From Bifidobacterium saguini DSM 23967 (GTDB lineage Bacteria > Actinomycetota > Actinomycetes > Actinomycetales > Bifidobacteriaceae): a DNA stretch of 64,000 nt. Below, one piece after another: positions 1-8,431 of the stretch (position 1 is the first letter of the stretch; every line of letters begins with the position of its first letter). The notes below the pieces were generated by a model. The model made no database searches. It had not been told where the DNA came from and saw only the letters and a list, made by a program, of their open reading frames with translations. Location of the stretch: positions 27 to 64,026 of the forward strand of contig NZ_JGZN01000011.1 in the NCBI RefSeq assembly GCF_000741715.1, in the 5' to 3' direction. The translations under genes and the position numbers were made by a program.

Positions 1-120
1 CCCGATCGCGACTACTGCAGTTCCCGTCTCGCCGTCCTCCTCGTCACGGAACTCCACGCCCGACACCCTCCACGGGTCAGGCAGTTGCAGGGCGGCGGTG
101 AACAACGACGTGGTATCCAT
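1..120 (-). CDS. ISL3-family transposase, N-terminal fragment (runs off the left edge)
   Basis: Reading leftward from the ATG at 118-120 gives 40 codons without a stop, beginning MDTTSLFTAALQLPDPWRVS. I recognise this as the N-terminus of ISL3-family transposases common in bifidobacteria. These are DDE transposases that move an insertion sequence by cut and paste. Only the start is visible, so it cannot be told whether the copy is intact. The right end of the element should lie between here and the 3' end of the nucleoside hydrolase gene. That 44-base gap holds a run of eight C, and no inverted repeat can be assigned without the other end. Confidence 0.75.
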   Translation of the reverse strand, partial: MDTTSLFTAALQLPDPWRVSGVEFRDEEDGETGTAVVAIG

Positions 121-164
121 ACCCCCAAACTACCCGACCAGCACCACCACCCCCCCCGACCCAC

Positions 165-1109
165 TCACCCACACCAAACAGCGAAAGGCCATTCATTTAG
201 GAAGCGAGGCACGTCAACGTCGATAGCGGCCTTCATGGTTTTGACCGGATCGTTCATACGCGTGTTGTCGCCGATGGTGCGGCCGCGGGTCGGGCCTTCC
301 ACGTCCACCTTCATGTTGATGGGCAGCGCGGTGATCAGGGTCGGGTCCACAGCCACGCCCACTGCGAGTGGGTCATGCAGACCGCAACCACCGAGGTGCG
401 GCGACGTGGTTTCGTAGGCCTTGATGTAGTAGTCGGTCATATCTGCGAGGAAGTTACCAGCCTTAGTGCCAAGGTCGCGCCACTGCTGGGTTTCCTTGTA
501 CGTGAGCAGGGTCTGCAAGGTGACGTCGAGTCCGACCATTGTGGCCGGGGCTCCGGAGCGGAACAGGTAGTCGGCGGCTTCCGGATCTTGGGAGATGTTG
601 GCTTCCTCCCAGCCATTCACGTTGCCGCATACGGTCAAGGCTCCGCCCATCAGCACGATCTTGCCGATTTCATCCTTAATTTCGGGAGCTTTCTTCAAGG
701 CTGCGGCAATGTTGGTCATCGGACCGGTGGGAACGTAGATCAAATCCTTGCCGTAGGTTTTCACAGCATCGATGATGAAATCGACTGCGGATTCGGTTTC
801 CGGCTCACGGTTGGAATCCGGGATGTCTACGTCTCCAATGCCGTTCTTGCCGTGAATGAATGCGGAAATATCGAGCACTTCGAAGGAATCGGTGGTGCTG
901 GAGTGCGGCAGTCCCTTATATACCTTGACTTCCGGATGACCGAGCAAATCGGTGATGGCTAGGGAGTTGCGCACGCCCTGTTCGAGCAGCACGTTGCCGT
1001 ACGTGCCGGTAATGCCAATAAGCTCGACTTCCGGACTGCCGAGCGCATAGGAGATGGCGAGGGCATCGTCCACGCCGGTATCAAGGTCAAGAATCAGTTT
1101 CTTTGTCAT
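165..1109 (-). CDS. Inosine-uridine-type nucleoside hydrolase
   Basis: The 314-residue protein belongs to the nucleoside hydrolase family, which splits the N-glycosidic bond of ribonucleosides to free base and ribose in the cytoplasm. The N-terminus carries the calcium/ribose-binding aspartate motif (LDLDTGVDDA, D8, D10, D14, D15). The central VPTGPMTNIAAAL and MGGAL blocks are also typical, as is the late H-D pair (GLHDPLAV). Length matches the family. The last residues (FAVWCG) run into a C-rich stretch next to the transposase fragment, so the C-terminus may have been altered by the insertion. The base preference (purine or pyrimidine) cannot be read. The gene stands alone with a palindrome upstream. 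Confidence 0.9.
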   Translation of the reverse strand: MTKKLILDLDTGVDDALAISYALGSPEVELIGITGTYGNVLLEQGVRNSLAITDLLGHPEVKVYKGLPHSSTTDSFEVLDISAFIHGKNGIGDVDIPDSNREPETESAVDFIIDAVKTYGKDLIYVPTGPMTNIAAALKKAPEIKDEIGKIVLMGGALTVCGNVNGWEEANISQDPEAADYLFRSGAPATMVGLDVTLQTLLTYKETQQWRDLGTKAGNFLADMTDYYIKAYETTSPHLGGCGLHDPLAVGVAVDPTLITALPINMKVDVEGPTRGRTIGDNTRMNDPVKTMKAAIDVDVPRFLNEWPFAVWCG

Positions 1110-1161
1110 GGGAGTGCCTTTCCCTGTGCTGTGCTCAATAACCGAATGGCTATTGATTTAC

Positions 1162-1179
1162 CTCGTTAATATTAACGAG
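1162..1179. promoter_or_regulatory. 18-bp perfect palindrome upstream of the nucleoside hydrolase gene
   Basis: CTCGTTAATATTAACGAG is its own reverse complement and lies 53 bases before the start codon at 1109. A weaker inverted repeat, CAATA...TATTG with ACC/GGC flanks, lies at 1136-1155. These are plausible operator sites for an unlinked repressor; no regulator gene for them is visible nearby. Confidence 0.5.
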
Positions 1180-1265
1180 CATCAGGCGAGCTCACCGAAT
1201 TACCGGGCGTGGCTAGGAATGCCGTCACAACCATGCTGACAAGTGCAACAGTGTTGTCAATAAAA

Positions 1266-1297
1266 ATCGGACTCTCCTTGTGCTAGGAGAGTCCGAT
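1266..1297 (-). terminator. Terminator of the ABC exporter operon
   Basis: A 13-bp perfect stem (ATCGGACTCTCCT and its complement) with a 6-base loop is followed on the minus strand by a run of five T. It lies 26 bases past the stop codon of the ABC exporter gene at 1323. Confidence 0.85.
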
Positions 1298-1322
1298 GAT
1301 GACTTATACCAAGCAGTCCGTG

Positions 1323-3338
1323 CTACTCGAGTTCTACAGCACCGGTATACAACTGATAGTATTCGCCCTTCTGCGCGATCAACTCATCATGCGAACCGCG
1401 TTCGATGATGTTGCCGTGGTCAAGCACCATGATCACGTCGGAGTTGCGCACAGTGGAGAGACGATGGGCGATCACGAAGACCGTACGCCCCTTCATCAAT
1501 GCGTCCATGCCGGCCTGCACCACTTCCTCGGTACGAGTATCGATCGAGGAGGTGGCCTCGTCGAGAATCAGGGCCGGGGAATCGGCCACTGCCGCGCGGG
1601 CGATGGAAATCAGCTGGCGCTGGCCTTGGGACAGGCCAGAGCCGTCGCCTTCCAGCACGGTCTGGTAGCCCTGCGGCAGCATGCGGATGAAGCCATCCGC
1701 GTTCACCAGCTTTGCCGCTTCGATGCACTCCTCATCGGTGGCGTTGAGGCGACCGTAACGGATGTTGTCCATCACGGTACCGGTGAACAGGTTCACGTCC
1801 TGCAGCACGATACCAAGCGAACGGCGCAGATCAGGCTTCTTGATGTTCTTCACATCGATGCCGTCGTAGAGGATCTGGCCTTCCTGAATATCGTAGAAAC
1901 GATTGATCAGGTTGGTCACCGTGGTCTTACCGGCACCGGTGGCACCGACAAGCGCCATCTTCTGGCCAGGCTTGGCGAACCAGGTGATGTCATGCAGCAC
2001 GGGCTTCTCCGGGTTGTAGCCGAAGGTCACATTGGTGAAGCGCACATCGCCCTGCAGCAGGGTCAGGCGACCATCCGGCGAGGTGATGGCCTGCTCTTTG
2101 GCCTTCAATGCCACTTCGCGGGCGGCACCATGCAGCTTTTCGGCAGCCTTCAACGAACGGGTACCGTCGTCGCCTTCCTCACGCTTCCAAGCCCAGTGGC
2201 CGGTCTCGTGATCGACCTCACGCATGGTGCGGCCATCTTCGCCCAGTTCCACGTTGACCAAGGTCACGGAACCGTTGTCGGATTCCACCGGCTCATCCAT
2301 CAGCGCGAAAATGCGGGATGCGCCGGCGAGCGCCATCATCACCATGTTGAGCTGCATGGAGACTTGGCCGAGCGGGTTGATGAACGAGCGGGACAAGGTC
2401 AGCAGGGAGATCAGGGTGCCGAGGGTCAGCGGGCCGAAGCCGTTCAATCCCACGTTGCCCACGCCGGCGAGCGCCATAGCGCCGCCCACGATGGCGAGCA
2501 GGATGTAGAGCATGTAGCCCATGTTGCCCACCACTGGCATGGTGACGTTACCCCAGGTGTTGGCTTCTGCGGAGGCTTCGAACAGTTCCTGATTCTTCTC
2601 GTCGAAGGTCTTCTGCGTGTCGTCTTCATGGTTGAAGACCTTGATGACCTTCTGACCATTCACGGATTCTTCCACGAACGCGTTCACATCGCCCAGCCAC
2701 TGCTGTTGCTTGACGAAGAAGCGGCCTGCGCGGCCCACGATGGCCTTGACCACGAAGAACAGGCCCACGGTGAACAGCAGCACGAATACGGTGATTGGAA
2801 TGGAGAGCCACAGCATGGAGATCACTGCCGCGATGGCGGAGATGGCGGAGGCGAACATCTGCGGGAAGGACTGGGAGATGGCCTGGCGCAGCGTGTCCGT
2901 GTCGTTGGTGTAGCGGCTCATGATGTCGCCGTGTTCGTTGGTGTCGAAGTAGCGGATTGGCAGATGCTGCTGGTGGGCGAACATGTCGTCACGAATCTTC
3001 TTCAGCGTGCCTTGTTCCACGGTGACGATCAGCCACTGCCAGAGCCAGCTGGCCACGATACCGGCCACATACAGGCAGCCCATCAGGGTGATGGCTTGCA
3101 AGAGCGGGCCCCAATCCGGGTTTTTGGCACCGACCATCGGCAGAATATAGGTGTCGATGAGCGACTGGAGGAACAGTGCGGAGCCGGCCTGTGCGGCGGC
3201 ACCGACGAGGATGCATACCACGATGGCCACCACACGCCACTTGTACTGCATGATGTAGCCGAAGATGCGCTTGGTGGTACCGGGAGCCGGCTTGCCCATA
3301 GCGGGCTTGCGGTTCTTGAAGCTTTGCTTATCGCTCAT
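1323..3338 (-). CDS. ABC exporter half-transporter, catalytic-site subunit (671 aa)
   Basis: Half of a heterodimeric type IV ABC exporter: membrane domain with about six helices (residues 30-340), then a nucleotide-binding domain. Walker A is GATGAGKTT (465-473). The signature is LSQGQ (569-573), which departs from the usual LSGGQ. Walker B with the catalytic glutamate is LILDEATS (E594). A charged insert of about 60 residues (roughly 365-425) sits between the two domains. The start overlaps the stop of the upstream partner gene by 4 bp, so the two are translationally coupled. Family members export drugs, lipids or peptides; the substrate is not readable. The MarR gene upstream overlaps the partner gene and probably controls all three. 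Confidence 0.93.
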   Translation of the reverse strand: MSDKQSFKNRKPAMGKPAPGTTKRIFGYIMQYKWRVVAIVVCILVGAAAQAGSALFLQSLIDTYILPMVGAKNPDWGPLLQAITLMGCLYVAGIVASWLWQWLIVTVEQGTLKKIRDDMFAHQQHLPIRYFDTNEHGDIMSRYTNDTDTLRQAISQSFPQMFASAISAIAAVISMLWLSIPITVFVLLFTVGLFFVVKAIVGRAGRFFVKQQQWLGDVNAFVEESVNGQKVIKVFNHEDDTQKTFDEKNQELFEASAEANTWGNVTMPVVGNMGYMLYILLAIVGGAMALAGVGNVGLNGFGPLTLGTLISLLTLSRSFINPLGQVSMQLNMVMMALAGASRIFALMDEPVESDNGSVTLVNVELGEDGRTMREVDHETGHWAWKREEGDDGTRSLKAAEKLHGAAREVALKAKEQAITSPDGRLTLLQGDVRFTNVTFGYNPEKPVLHDITWFAKPGQKMALVGATGAGKTTVTNLINRFYDIQEGQILYDGIDVKNIKKPDLRRSLGIVLQDVNLFTGTVMDNIRYGRLNATDEECIEAAKLVNADGFIRMLPQGYQTVLEGDGSGLSQGQRQLISIARAAVADSPALILDEATSSIDTRTEEVVQAGMDALMKGRTVFVIAHRLSTVRNSDVIMVLDHGNIIERGSHDELIAQKGEYYQLYTGAVELE

Positions 3339-5284
3339 CGTGCCTCTCCTTCCTCAGCTGCGTTCTTGATGTTTTCGGCTTCCTTGGCTGCGGCCTGCTC
3401 GAGCTCGGCTTGGCCTGCAGCAGTGTTCTTGGTCTGCGATTCGTAGATGGATCGGTATTCGTCGCAGGTCTTGAGCAGTTCGTCATGCGTACCGCGGGCC
3501 ATGATGCGGCCTTCGTCCATGACCAGAATCATGTCGGATTCCTGCACCGAGGCCACACGCTGGGCGATGATGATCTTGGTGGTGTCTGGAATCTCATGGT
3601 GGAAGGCTTCACGAATCAGCTTGTCGGTTTTGGTATCGACTGCGGACGTGGAGTCATCCAGGATTAGGATCTTCGGCTTCTTGAGCAGTGCGCGTGCGAT
3701 GCACAGACGCTGACGCTGGCCACCGGACACATTGGTGCCGCCCTGTTCGATGTAGGTGTCGTACTTATCCGGGAATTCCTGGATGAAGCCGTCTGCCTGA
3801 GCGAGCTGGCATGCGTGGCGAATCTCCTCATCGGTGGCATCCGGGTTACCCCAACGCAGGTTTTCGGCGATAGTGCCGGAGAACAGCACGTTCTTCTGCA
3901 GCACCATAGCGACCTGATCGCGCAGGACCTCAAGATCATATTCGCGCACATCGCGGCCACCGACCTTGAGCGAGCCTGTAGACACGTCATAGAGACGAGG
4001 AACCAGCTGCACCAGCGAGGACTTGGCGGAACCGGTGCCGCCGACGATACCCACCGTGGCTCCTGAAGGAATGGTCAGATTGATGTCATCGAGCACCGGC
4101 TTCTCAGAGCTATCGGAATAGCGGAAGGTGACGTCATCGAATTCGATGGAACCGTCTGCCACAGTCTTGACCGGGTTCTGCGGGTCGACCACAGTGCTCT
4201 GCTCCTGCAGCACCTGGCAGATTCGTTCGGCGGACGCCTGGGAGATGATGAACATGACGAAAATCATCGAGAGCATCATCATGGCCATCAAAATCTGCAT
4301 GGCATAGGTCACCAGAGCGGTCAGGTCACCGGTGGTGAGTCCCAGTGCGGCATTGTTGCCGGAGGCCACGATCTGCTGGGCACCCATCCAGGAAATCAGA
4401 ATCATCGAGGCGTAGATGCAGAACATCATAATCGGGCTGTTGAAGCTCATGATGCGCTCGGCCAACGTGAAGTCCTTGAAAATACGCTTAGAGATGCGGT
4501 CGAACTTATGGATTTCGAAGGATTCACGATTGTAAGACTTCACCACGCGAATGCCCTGCAAGTTCTCGTCGACCACGTTGTTCAGCGCGTCATAGGTGTG
4601 GAACACGCGTTCGAACACCGGGTGCACCAATACGGCAAGTCCGCACAGGCCGATGGCCAGGATCGGGATGCAGGCAAGGAACACCATCGAAATCGACGGG
4701 CTGATGCGGAACGAGAAGATCCATGCCACAACCACCATGATTGGGGCGCGCACGCCCATGCGCACCATCATGCCGTAGGCCATCTGCAGATTGGTCACAT
4801 CAGTGGTGAGGCGGGTGATGATGGAGCCGGTGGAGAATCGGTCGATGTTGGTGAAGCTGAAACGCTGCACCTGTTCAAATTGGTCGCGTCGCAGGTTCTT
4901 GGCGAAGCCGGCAGCGGCGATGGCAGCGTACTTTCCAGCCAGGAAGCCGCAGGCCAGAGAGACCAGGGAACAGACCAGCAGAATCAGGCCGAACTTGATG
5001 ATGGCTGGCATGCTGCCACCGGTGATGCCCTGATCGATCAGGGTGGCCATCACCGTAGGAATCACGATTTCCAGAATGGCTTCGATGAACACGAACAGCG
5101 GGGCCAGCAGGCTTTCCCTGGTGTATTCACGCATCGATCCCAACAGTGTGCGGATGATGTGCTTCGGACGAGCCGGCTCCACGGCTTTGCGTGAGCGTTC
5201 GATGGCTGCTTCAGTGGCTGCCGCGCTGTCTTCTGCGGTCACATTGCCGGCCGAAGCAGTACGCTTGGTTGCGTTAGCGCTCAT
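3335..5284 (-). CDS. ABC exporter half-transporter, degenerate-site subunit (649 aa)
   Basis: Second half of the exporter: about 45 residues of charged N-terminus, membrane domain (about 55-350), nucleotide-binding domain (about 380-610) and an Ala/Glu-rich tail. Walker A is GGTGSAKS (415-422) and the signature is the canonical VSGGQ (519-523). Walker B ends LILDDSTS, with Asp544 where catalytic Glu is expected. This canonical-signature, degenerate-catalytic pattern complements the other subunit, as in known asymmetric heterodimers such as TM287/288 and BmrCD. The start overlaps the upstream MarR gene stop by 4 bp. The three genes form one transcription unit. Confidence 0.93.
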   Translation of the reverse strand: MSANATKRTASAGNVTAEDSAAATEAAIERSRKAVEPARPKHIIRTLLGSMREYTRESLLAPLFVFIEAILEIVIPTVMATLIDQGITGGSMPAIIKFGLILLVCSLVSLACGFLAGKYAAIAAAGFAKNLRRDQFEQVQRFSFTNIDRFSTGSIITRLTTDVTNLQMAYGMMVRMGVRAPIMVVVAWIFSFRISPSISMVFLACIPILAIGLCGLAVLVHPVFERVFHTYDALNNVVDENLQGIRVVKSYNRESFEIHKFDRISKRIFKDFTLAERIMSFNSPIMMFCIYASMILISWMGAQQIVASGNNAALGLTTGDLTALVTYAMQILMAMMMLSMIFVMFIISQASAERICQVLQEQSTVVDPQNPVKTVADGSIEFDDVTFRYSDSSEKPVLDDINLTIPSGATVGIVGGTGSAKSSLVQLVPRLYDVSTGSLKVGGRDVREYDLEVLRDQVAMVLQKNVLFSGTIAENLRWGNPDATDEEIRHACQLAQADGFIQEFPDKYDTYIEQGGTNVSGGQRQRLCIARALLKKPKILILDDSTSAVDTKTDKLIREAFHHEIPDTTKIIIAQRVASVQESDMILVMDEGRIMARGTHDELLKTCDEYRSIYESQTKNTAAGQAELEQAAAKEAENIKNAAEEGEAR

Positions 5285-5754
5285 TTACTCTCCTCCTTCA
5301 TATCCTGTTCGTATTCTCGTTGTGCGGCATCGATGTTCGCCCGCATGCGTCTGACGCCATCGCGCAGTGCGGATTGTTCGCTCTCCGTCAGGCCTTCGAC
5401 CAGCAGACGTTCCACACGCTCGCCATTGGCTTTCAGGTCGGCCACGATGGAATCGGCCTTGTCGGTCAAAACGATGCGTTTGAGTCTGGCATCATGGGCC
5501 ACCGGCTCGCGCACGATTAGACCTTTCTTTTCCATCAGCGTCAACACGCGGGATGCAGTGGAACGCGTGATGCAGAATTTCTGCTCTATGGTGTGCTGGT
5601 AGATGTCGCGGTCGCGATTGCGCGCCAGAAAGATGATGATATGGGCGTTGCCGCCGGTCGCGATGCGCGCGGATTCCGGCATGCTTTCACCTAAATATCG
5701 ATCTACGGCTTTGCTCAGTGAGCGCATTTCGATGCTGAGAGCATGATGATCCAT
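5281..5754 (-). CDS. MarR-family transcriptional regulator of the ABC exporter operon
   Basis: About 157 residues with a winged helix typical of MarR proteins (FCITRSTASRVLTLMEKKGLI as recognition helix region, then D-R wing residues in VAHDARLKRIVLT). The start is placed at 5754 (MDHHALSIEM), because GGGAG stands 6 bases upstream; a longer reading to 5898 would run through the operator and begin with an implausible cysteine-rich stretch. It is the first gene of the operon and overlaps the exporter by 4 bp. It most likely represses its own operon by binding the repeats at 5795-5867 and is released by a ligand that the pump exports. Confidence 0.9.
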   Translation of the reverse strand: MDHHALSIEMRSLSKAVDRYLGESMPESARIATGGNAHIIIFLARNRDRDIYQHTIEQKFCITRSTASRVLTLMEKKGLIVREPVAHDARLKRIVLTDKADSIVADLKANGERVERLLVEGLTESEQSALRDGVRRMRANIDAAQREYEQDMKEESK

Positions 5755-5794
5755 ATCGCTCTCCCATTCGATTGCCCTATTGTTTGTTATTTGC

Positions 5795-5867
5795 GTTGCA
5801 TGTGCAACTGTTGTATATGCAACGAAACAGTGTAATGTGTACCGCATACAACAGTTGCACATGCAAC
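5795..5867. promoter_or_regulatory. Nested operator of the MarR-ABC operon
   Basis: Three copies of a GTTGCAnnTGCAAC-type palindrome are present. Two are perfect in their arms (5795-5808 and 5854-5867) and one is degenerate (5810-5823, GTTGTATATGCAAC). In addition 5795-5816 and 5846-5867 are exact 22-base inverted copies of each other, separated by 29 bases. The promoter of the MarR gene must lie in or beside this block, so the layout suits cooperative repression by several MarR dimers. Confidence 0.75.
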
Positions 5868-5927
5868 AATCAGCGTGTCGCACAACGCAGCACGACACAT
5901 CACATCACAACATAGAACAGAACAAAA

Positions 5928-5950
5928 GGCTCCCCTCGTTGAGGGGAGCC
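5928..5950 (-). terminator. Terminator of the first GH3 gene
   Basis: GGCTCCCCTC, loop GTT, GAGGGGAGCC; on the minus strand TTTTG follows. It lies 14 bases beyond the GH3 stop codon at 5965. Confidence 0.85.
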
Positions 5951-5964
5951 AAATCGTGCATTCC

Positions 5965-8217
5965 TTACTTCTTCAGTTCGGCGTAGCCATCAAGCAGGAA
6001 CTTGGTGATGTCCTTGCCGGCTTCACCCATCAGCGTAGGCAGCGAGTTGATCGGCATGGAGTTCAGGAACATGCGCATCATGGCGTTGTCCGGCAACTTC
6101 GGCAGCTCGCCGGATTCGCCGGCTGCGGCCAGAGCCTCAACCACCTTGGAGCCATCCGGGTCGGCGGACCATTCGCCGAAGGTGGACCATTCGGTCAACG
6201 GCTGGGTCTTGCCGTCGCCATCGAGTTCCACGCTTACCGTCGCGGCGATGTCGCGCGAGCTCACGCCGACTTCGATGCCGTACTCGCCGGCTTCCACATG
6301 CCAGTCGTTGAACTTCTCGGACCAGTAGGCAAACGCGCGTTCGTCGAGGTCGATGGTCACGCTCGTGGATTCGCCGGCCTTCAGGAACACCTTGGAGAAG
6401 CCCTTGAGCTCGTGCACCGGGCGAGCCACATCAGCCTTGCCAGGCGCCACATACACCTGTACGGTTTCGGCGGCATCCACTGCGGAGGTGTTGGTCACGG
6501 TTGCGGTCACGGTAGCGCTGTTGGCACCAGTCTTGGTGGCCTTCACATCGGAAATCTCGAAGGTGGCATAGCTCAAGCCGTAGCCGAACGGGTAATCGAC
6601 CGCCTTGTTATAGGTGTCGTAGTAGCGGTAGCCAACGAACACGCCTTCGCCGTAGTCCACATGGCCTTCCTCGCCCGGCCAGTTGAGCATGCTCGGGTCA
6701 TCGTTGATATCCAGCGGAATGGACTGGGCAAGCTTGCCGGAGGGGCTCACCTTGCCGAAGATCACGTCGGCAAGCGCCGGGCCACCGGCCTGGCCGAGCA
6801 GCCAGGATTCCAGAATGCCCTTGGCGTACTGGGCCCACGGGCGCACGGAGACCACGGAACCGTTGGAGAGCACCACGGCCACATTCGGGTTCACTTCGGC
6901 AACGCGTCGCAGCAGTTCGATCTGCTTGACCGGCATGTCGATGTTCTCACGGTCGAAGCCTTCGGATTCGGCGGCTTCCGGAAGTCCCAGGAACATGAGT
7001 ACCTTGTCGGCGGTCTTGGCGGTTTCAATGGCCGCGGCTTCCAGCGCCGGGTCGGCAGGCTCAAGATCCAAGGTGAAACCGGGGGCGAAGTTGGCTTCGA
7101 TGCCGCGCTCGGCAAGCGTGTCGAGGAAGCTGGTCATCTTGGTGGGGGTGATGTGTGAGGAGCCACCGCCTTGGTAGCGCGGGGTGCGCGCGAATTCGCC
7201 GATGACTGCGATCTTCTCGTGCTGCTTCGGGTCGAGCGGCAGGATGGCCTCGTCATTCTTGAGCAGCACCATAGATTCCACGGCTGCCTGATGGGCCACT
7301 TCGTCGTGTGCGTCCACGTCGAAACGGTAGCCGTCAATGCTCATGGCGGCACGGGCCTTGTTGGTCAGATCGATCATGCCCTGAGCCATGCGGTCGAGCT
7401 GAGCCGGAGTGATGCGACCGTCGCGGGCTGCGTACACCACCTGATCGTCGGTGTAGCTCGGCGGCATTTCAAGGTTCAGACCGGCGTTCAGCGAGGCCAC
7501 GCGGTCGTGGTCGGCGCCCCAGTCAGACATGACGATGCCTTCGAAGCCCCATTCGTCGCGCAGCACGTCGGTCAGCAGCCAATGGTTCTGCGAGGAGTGC
7601 ACGCCGTTGATGCGGTTGTAGGAGCACATGATGGTCCACGGCTGAGCGGTTTTGACGATGTGCTCGAAGGCCGGCAGGTAGATTTCACGCAGGGCGCGCT
7701 GGCTGATGCGAGCGTCCACGCGCAGACGGTCGGTCTCCTGATTGTTGGCCGCGAAGTGTTTCAGGGACGTGCCCACGCCCTTGGATTGCACTCCGGCAAC
7801 GATGCCGACCGCTTCATGGCCAGCCAGGTATGGGTCTTCGGACCAGTATTCAAAGCAGCGGCCGCCAAGCGGATTGCGCTTGATGTTCACACCGGGGCCG
7901 AGAATGACGGCCACCTTCTCCTGAATGCATTCCTCGGCCATAGCCTCGCCGACCTGATGAATGAGTTCCGGGTTCCACGAGCTGGACAGACCTGCAGCCG
8001 GAGGGAAGCAGGTGGCCGGCACAGAGTCATCCAGATCGGTTTCGCCGGTGCTGGAAGCCAGGGATTTGCGCAGGCCGTGAGGACCATCGGTAATCATGTA
8101 ACCGGGGATGCCTTTGGACTCGACGCCCTGCAGATGCCATGCGTCACCACCGGAGGTGAGGGATGCTTTTTCTTCGAGAGTCAGGTCCTTGACAGAAGGG
8201 TAGGTCTGCTCGCTCAT
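5965..8217 (-). CDS. Glycoside hydrolase family 3 beta-glucosidase (750 aa, cytoplasmic)
   Basis: GH3 enzymes remove terminal beta-linked sugars, usually glucose, by a retaining mechanism. Visible are the N-terminal barrel domain with the substrate motif KHFAANNQET (K153, H154) and the nucleophile in VMSDWGADHD (Asp232). The second alpha/beta sandwich domain (about 330-560) and a C-terminal fibronectin-III-like domain (about 590-700) follow. The C-terminal tail of about 50 residues is helical and not typical. There is no signal peptide, so it acts on imported oligosaccharides. It is divergent from the TetR gene at 8432, with an operator-like palindrome in between. Exact specificity (beta-glucoside, gentiobiose, other) cannot be read. 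Confidence 0.92.
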   Translation of the reverse strand: MSEQTYPSVKDLTLEEKASLTSGGDAWHLQGVESKGIPGYMITDGPHGLRKSLASSTGETDLDDSVPATCFPPAAGLSSSWNPELIHQVGEAMAEECIQEKVAVILGPGVNIKRNPLGGRCFEYWSEDPYLAGHEAVGIVAGVQSKGVGTSLKHFAANNQETDRLRVDARISQRALREIYLPAFEHIVKTAQPWTIMCSYNRINGVHSSQNHWLLTDVLRDEWGFEGIVMSDWGADHDRVASLNAGLNLEMPPSYTDDQVVYAARDGRITPAQLDRMAQGMIDLTNKARAAMSIDGYRFDVDAHDEVAHQAAVESMVLLKNDEAILPLDPKQHEKIAVIGEFARTPRYQGGGSSHITPTKMTSFLDTLAERGIEANFAPGFTLDLEPADPALEAAAIETAKTADKVLMFLGLPEAAESEGFDRENIDMPVKQIELLRRVAEVNPNVAVVLSNGSVVSVRPWAQYAKGILESWLLGQAGGPALADVIFGKVSPSGKLAQSIPLDINDDPSMLNWPGEEGHVDYGEGVFVGYRYYDTYNKAVDYPFGYGLSYATFEISDVKATKTGANSATVTATVTNTSAVDAAETVQVYVAPGKADVARPVHELKGFSKVFLKAGESTSVTIDLDERAFAYWSEKFNDWHVEAGEYGIEVGVSSRDIAATVSVELDGDGKTQPLTEWSTFGEWSADPDGSKVVEALAAAGESGELPKLPDNAMMRMFLNSMPINSLPTLMGEAGKDITKFLLDGYAELKK

Positions 8218-8339
8218 GGGAACCTCTTTCTTTGAGTTGTGCGATATCAGTCAGTCCATGCGGCTCGGAATCAGGCGCCATTGTGCGGTACTCAATCATC
8301 CGTGGTATTCATCCATGAATTCCAGGTCGTTTTCTCTCG

Positions 8340-8353
8340 ACCAACCGGTTGGT
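8340..8353. promoter_or_regulatory. 14-bp palindrome between the GH3 and TetR genes
   Basis: ACCAACCGGTTGGT is a perfect palindrome about 120 bases before the GH3 start and 79 bases before the TetR start. It is the likely operator for the adjacent TetR protein and would control both divergent genes. Confidence 0.65.
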
Positions 8354-8408
8354 AGGTAGATTATCAAATTCAGAATCACAACACGCCAGAATCATTTGAA
8401 AACACTAC

Positions 8409-8426
8409 TAACCAACCGTAAGGTTA
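8409..8426. promoter_or_regulatory. Imperfect second operator just before the TetR gene
   Basis: TAACCAACCGTAAGGTTA repeats the left half-site ACCAACCG of the palindrome at 8340 and has outer arms TAACC/GGTTA. It ends 6 bases before the ATG at 8432, a position suited to autorepression. Confidence 0.4.
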
Positions 8427-8431
8427 CCTTC

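Noticed and set aside
1296..3446. 716-residue open frame on the plus strand
   Set aside because: It lies antisense to the ABC exporter gene; the His/Gly-rich translation has no family features and arises from GC-rich codon bias.
5755..5898. N-terminal extension of the MarR protein
   Set aside because: It would translate the operator repeats into a cysteine-rich peptide without homology; a good ribosome site supports the start at 5754.
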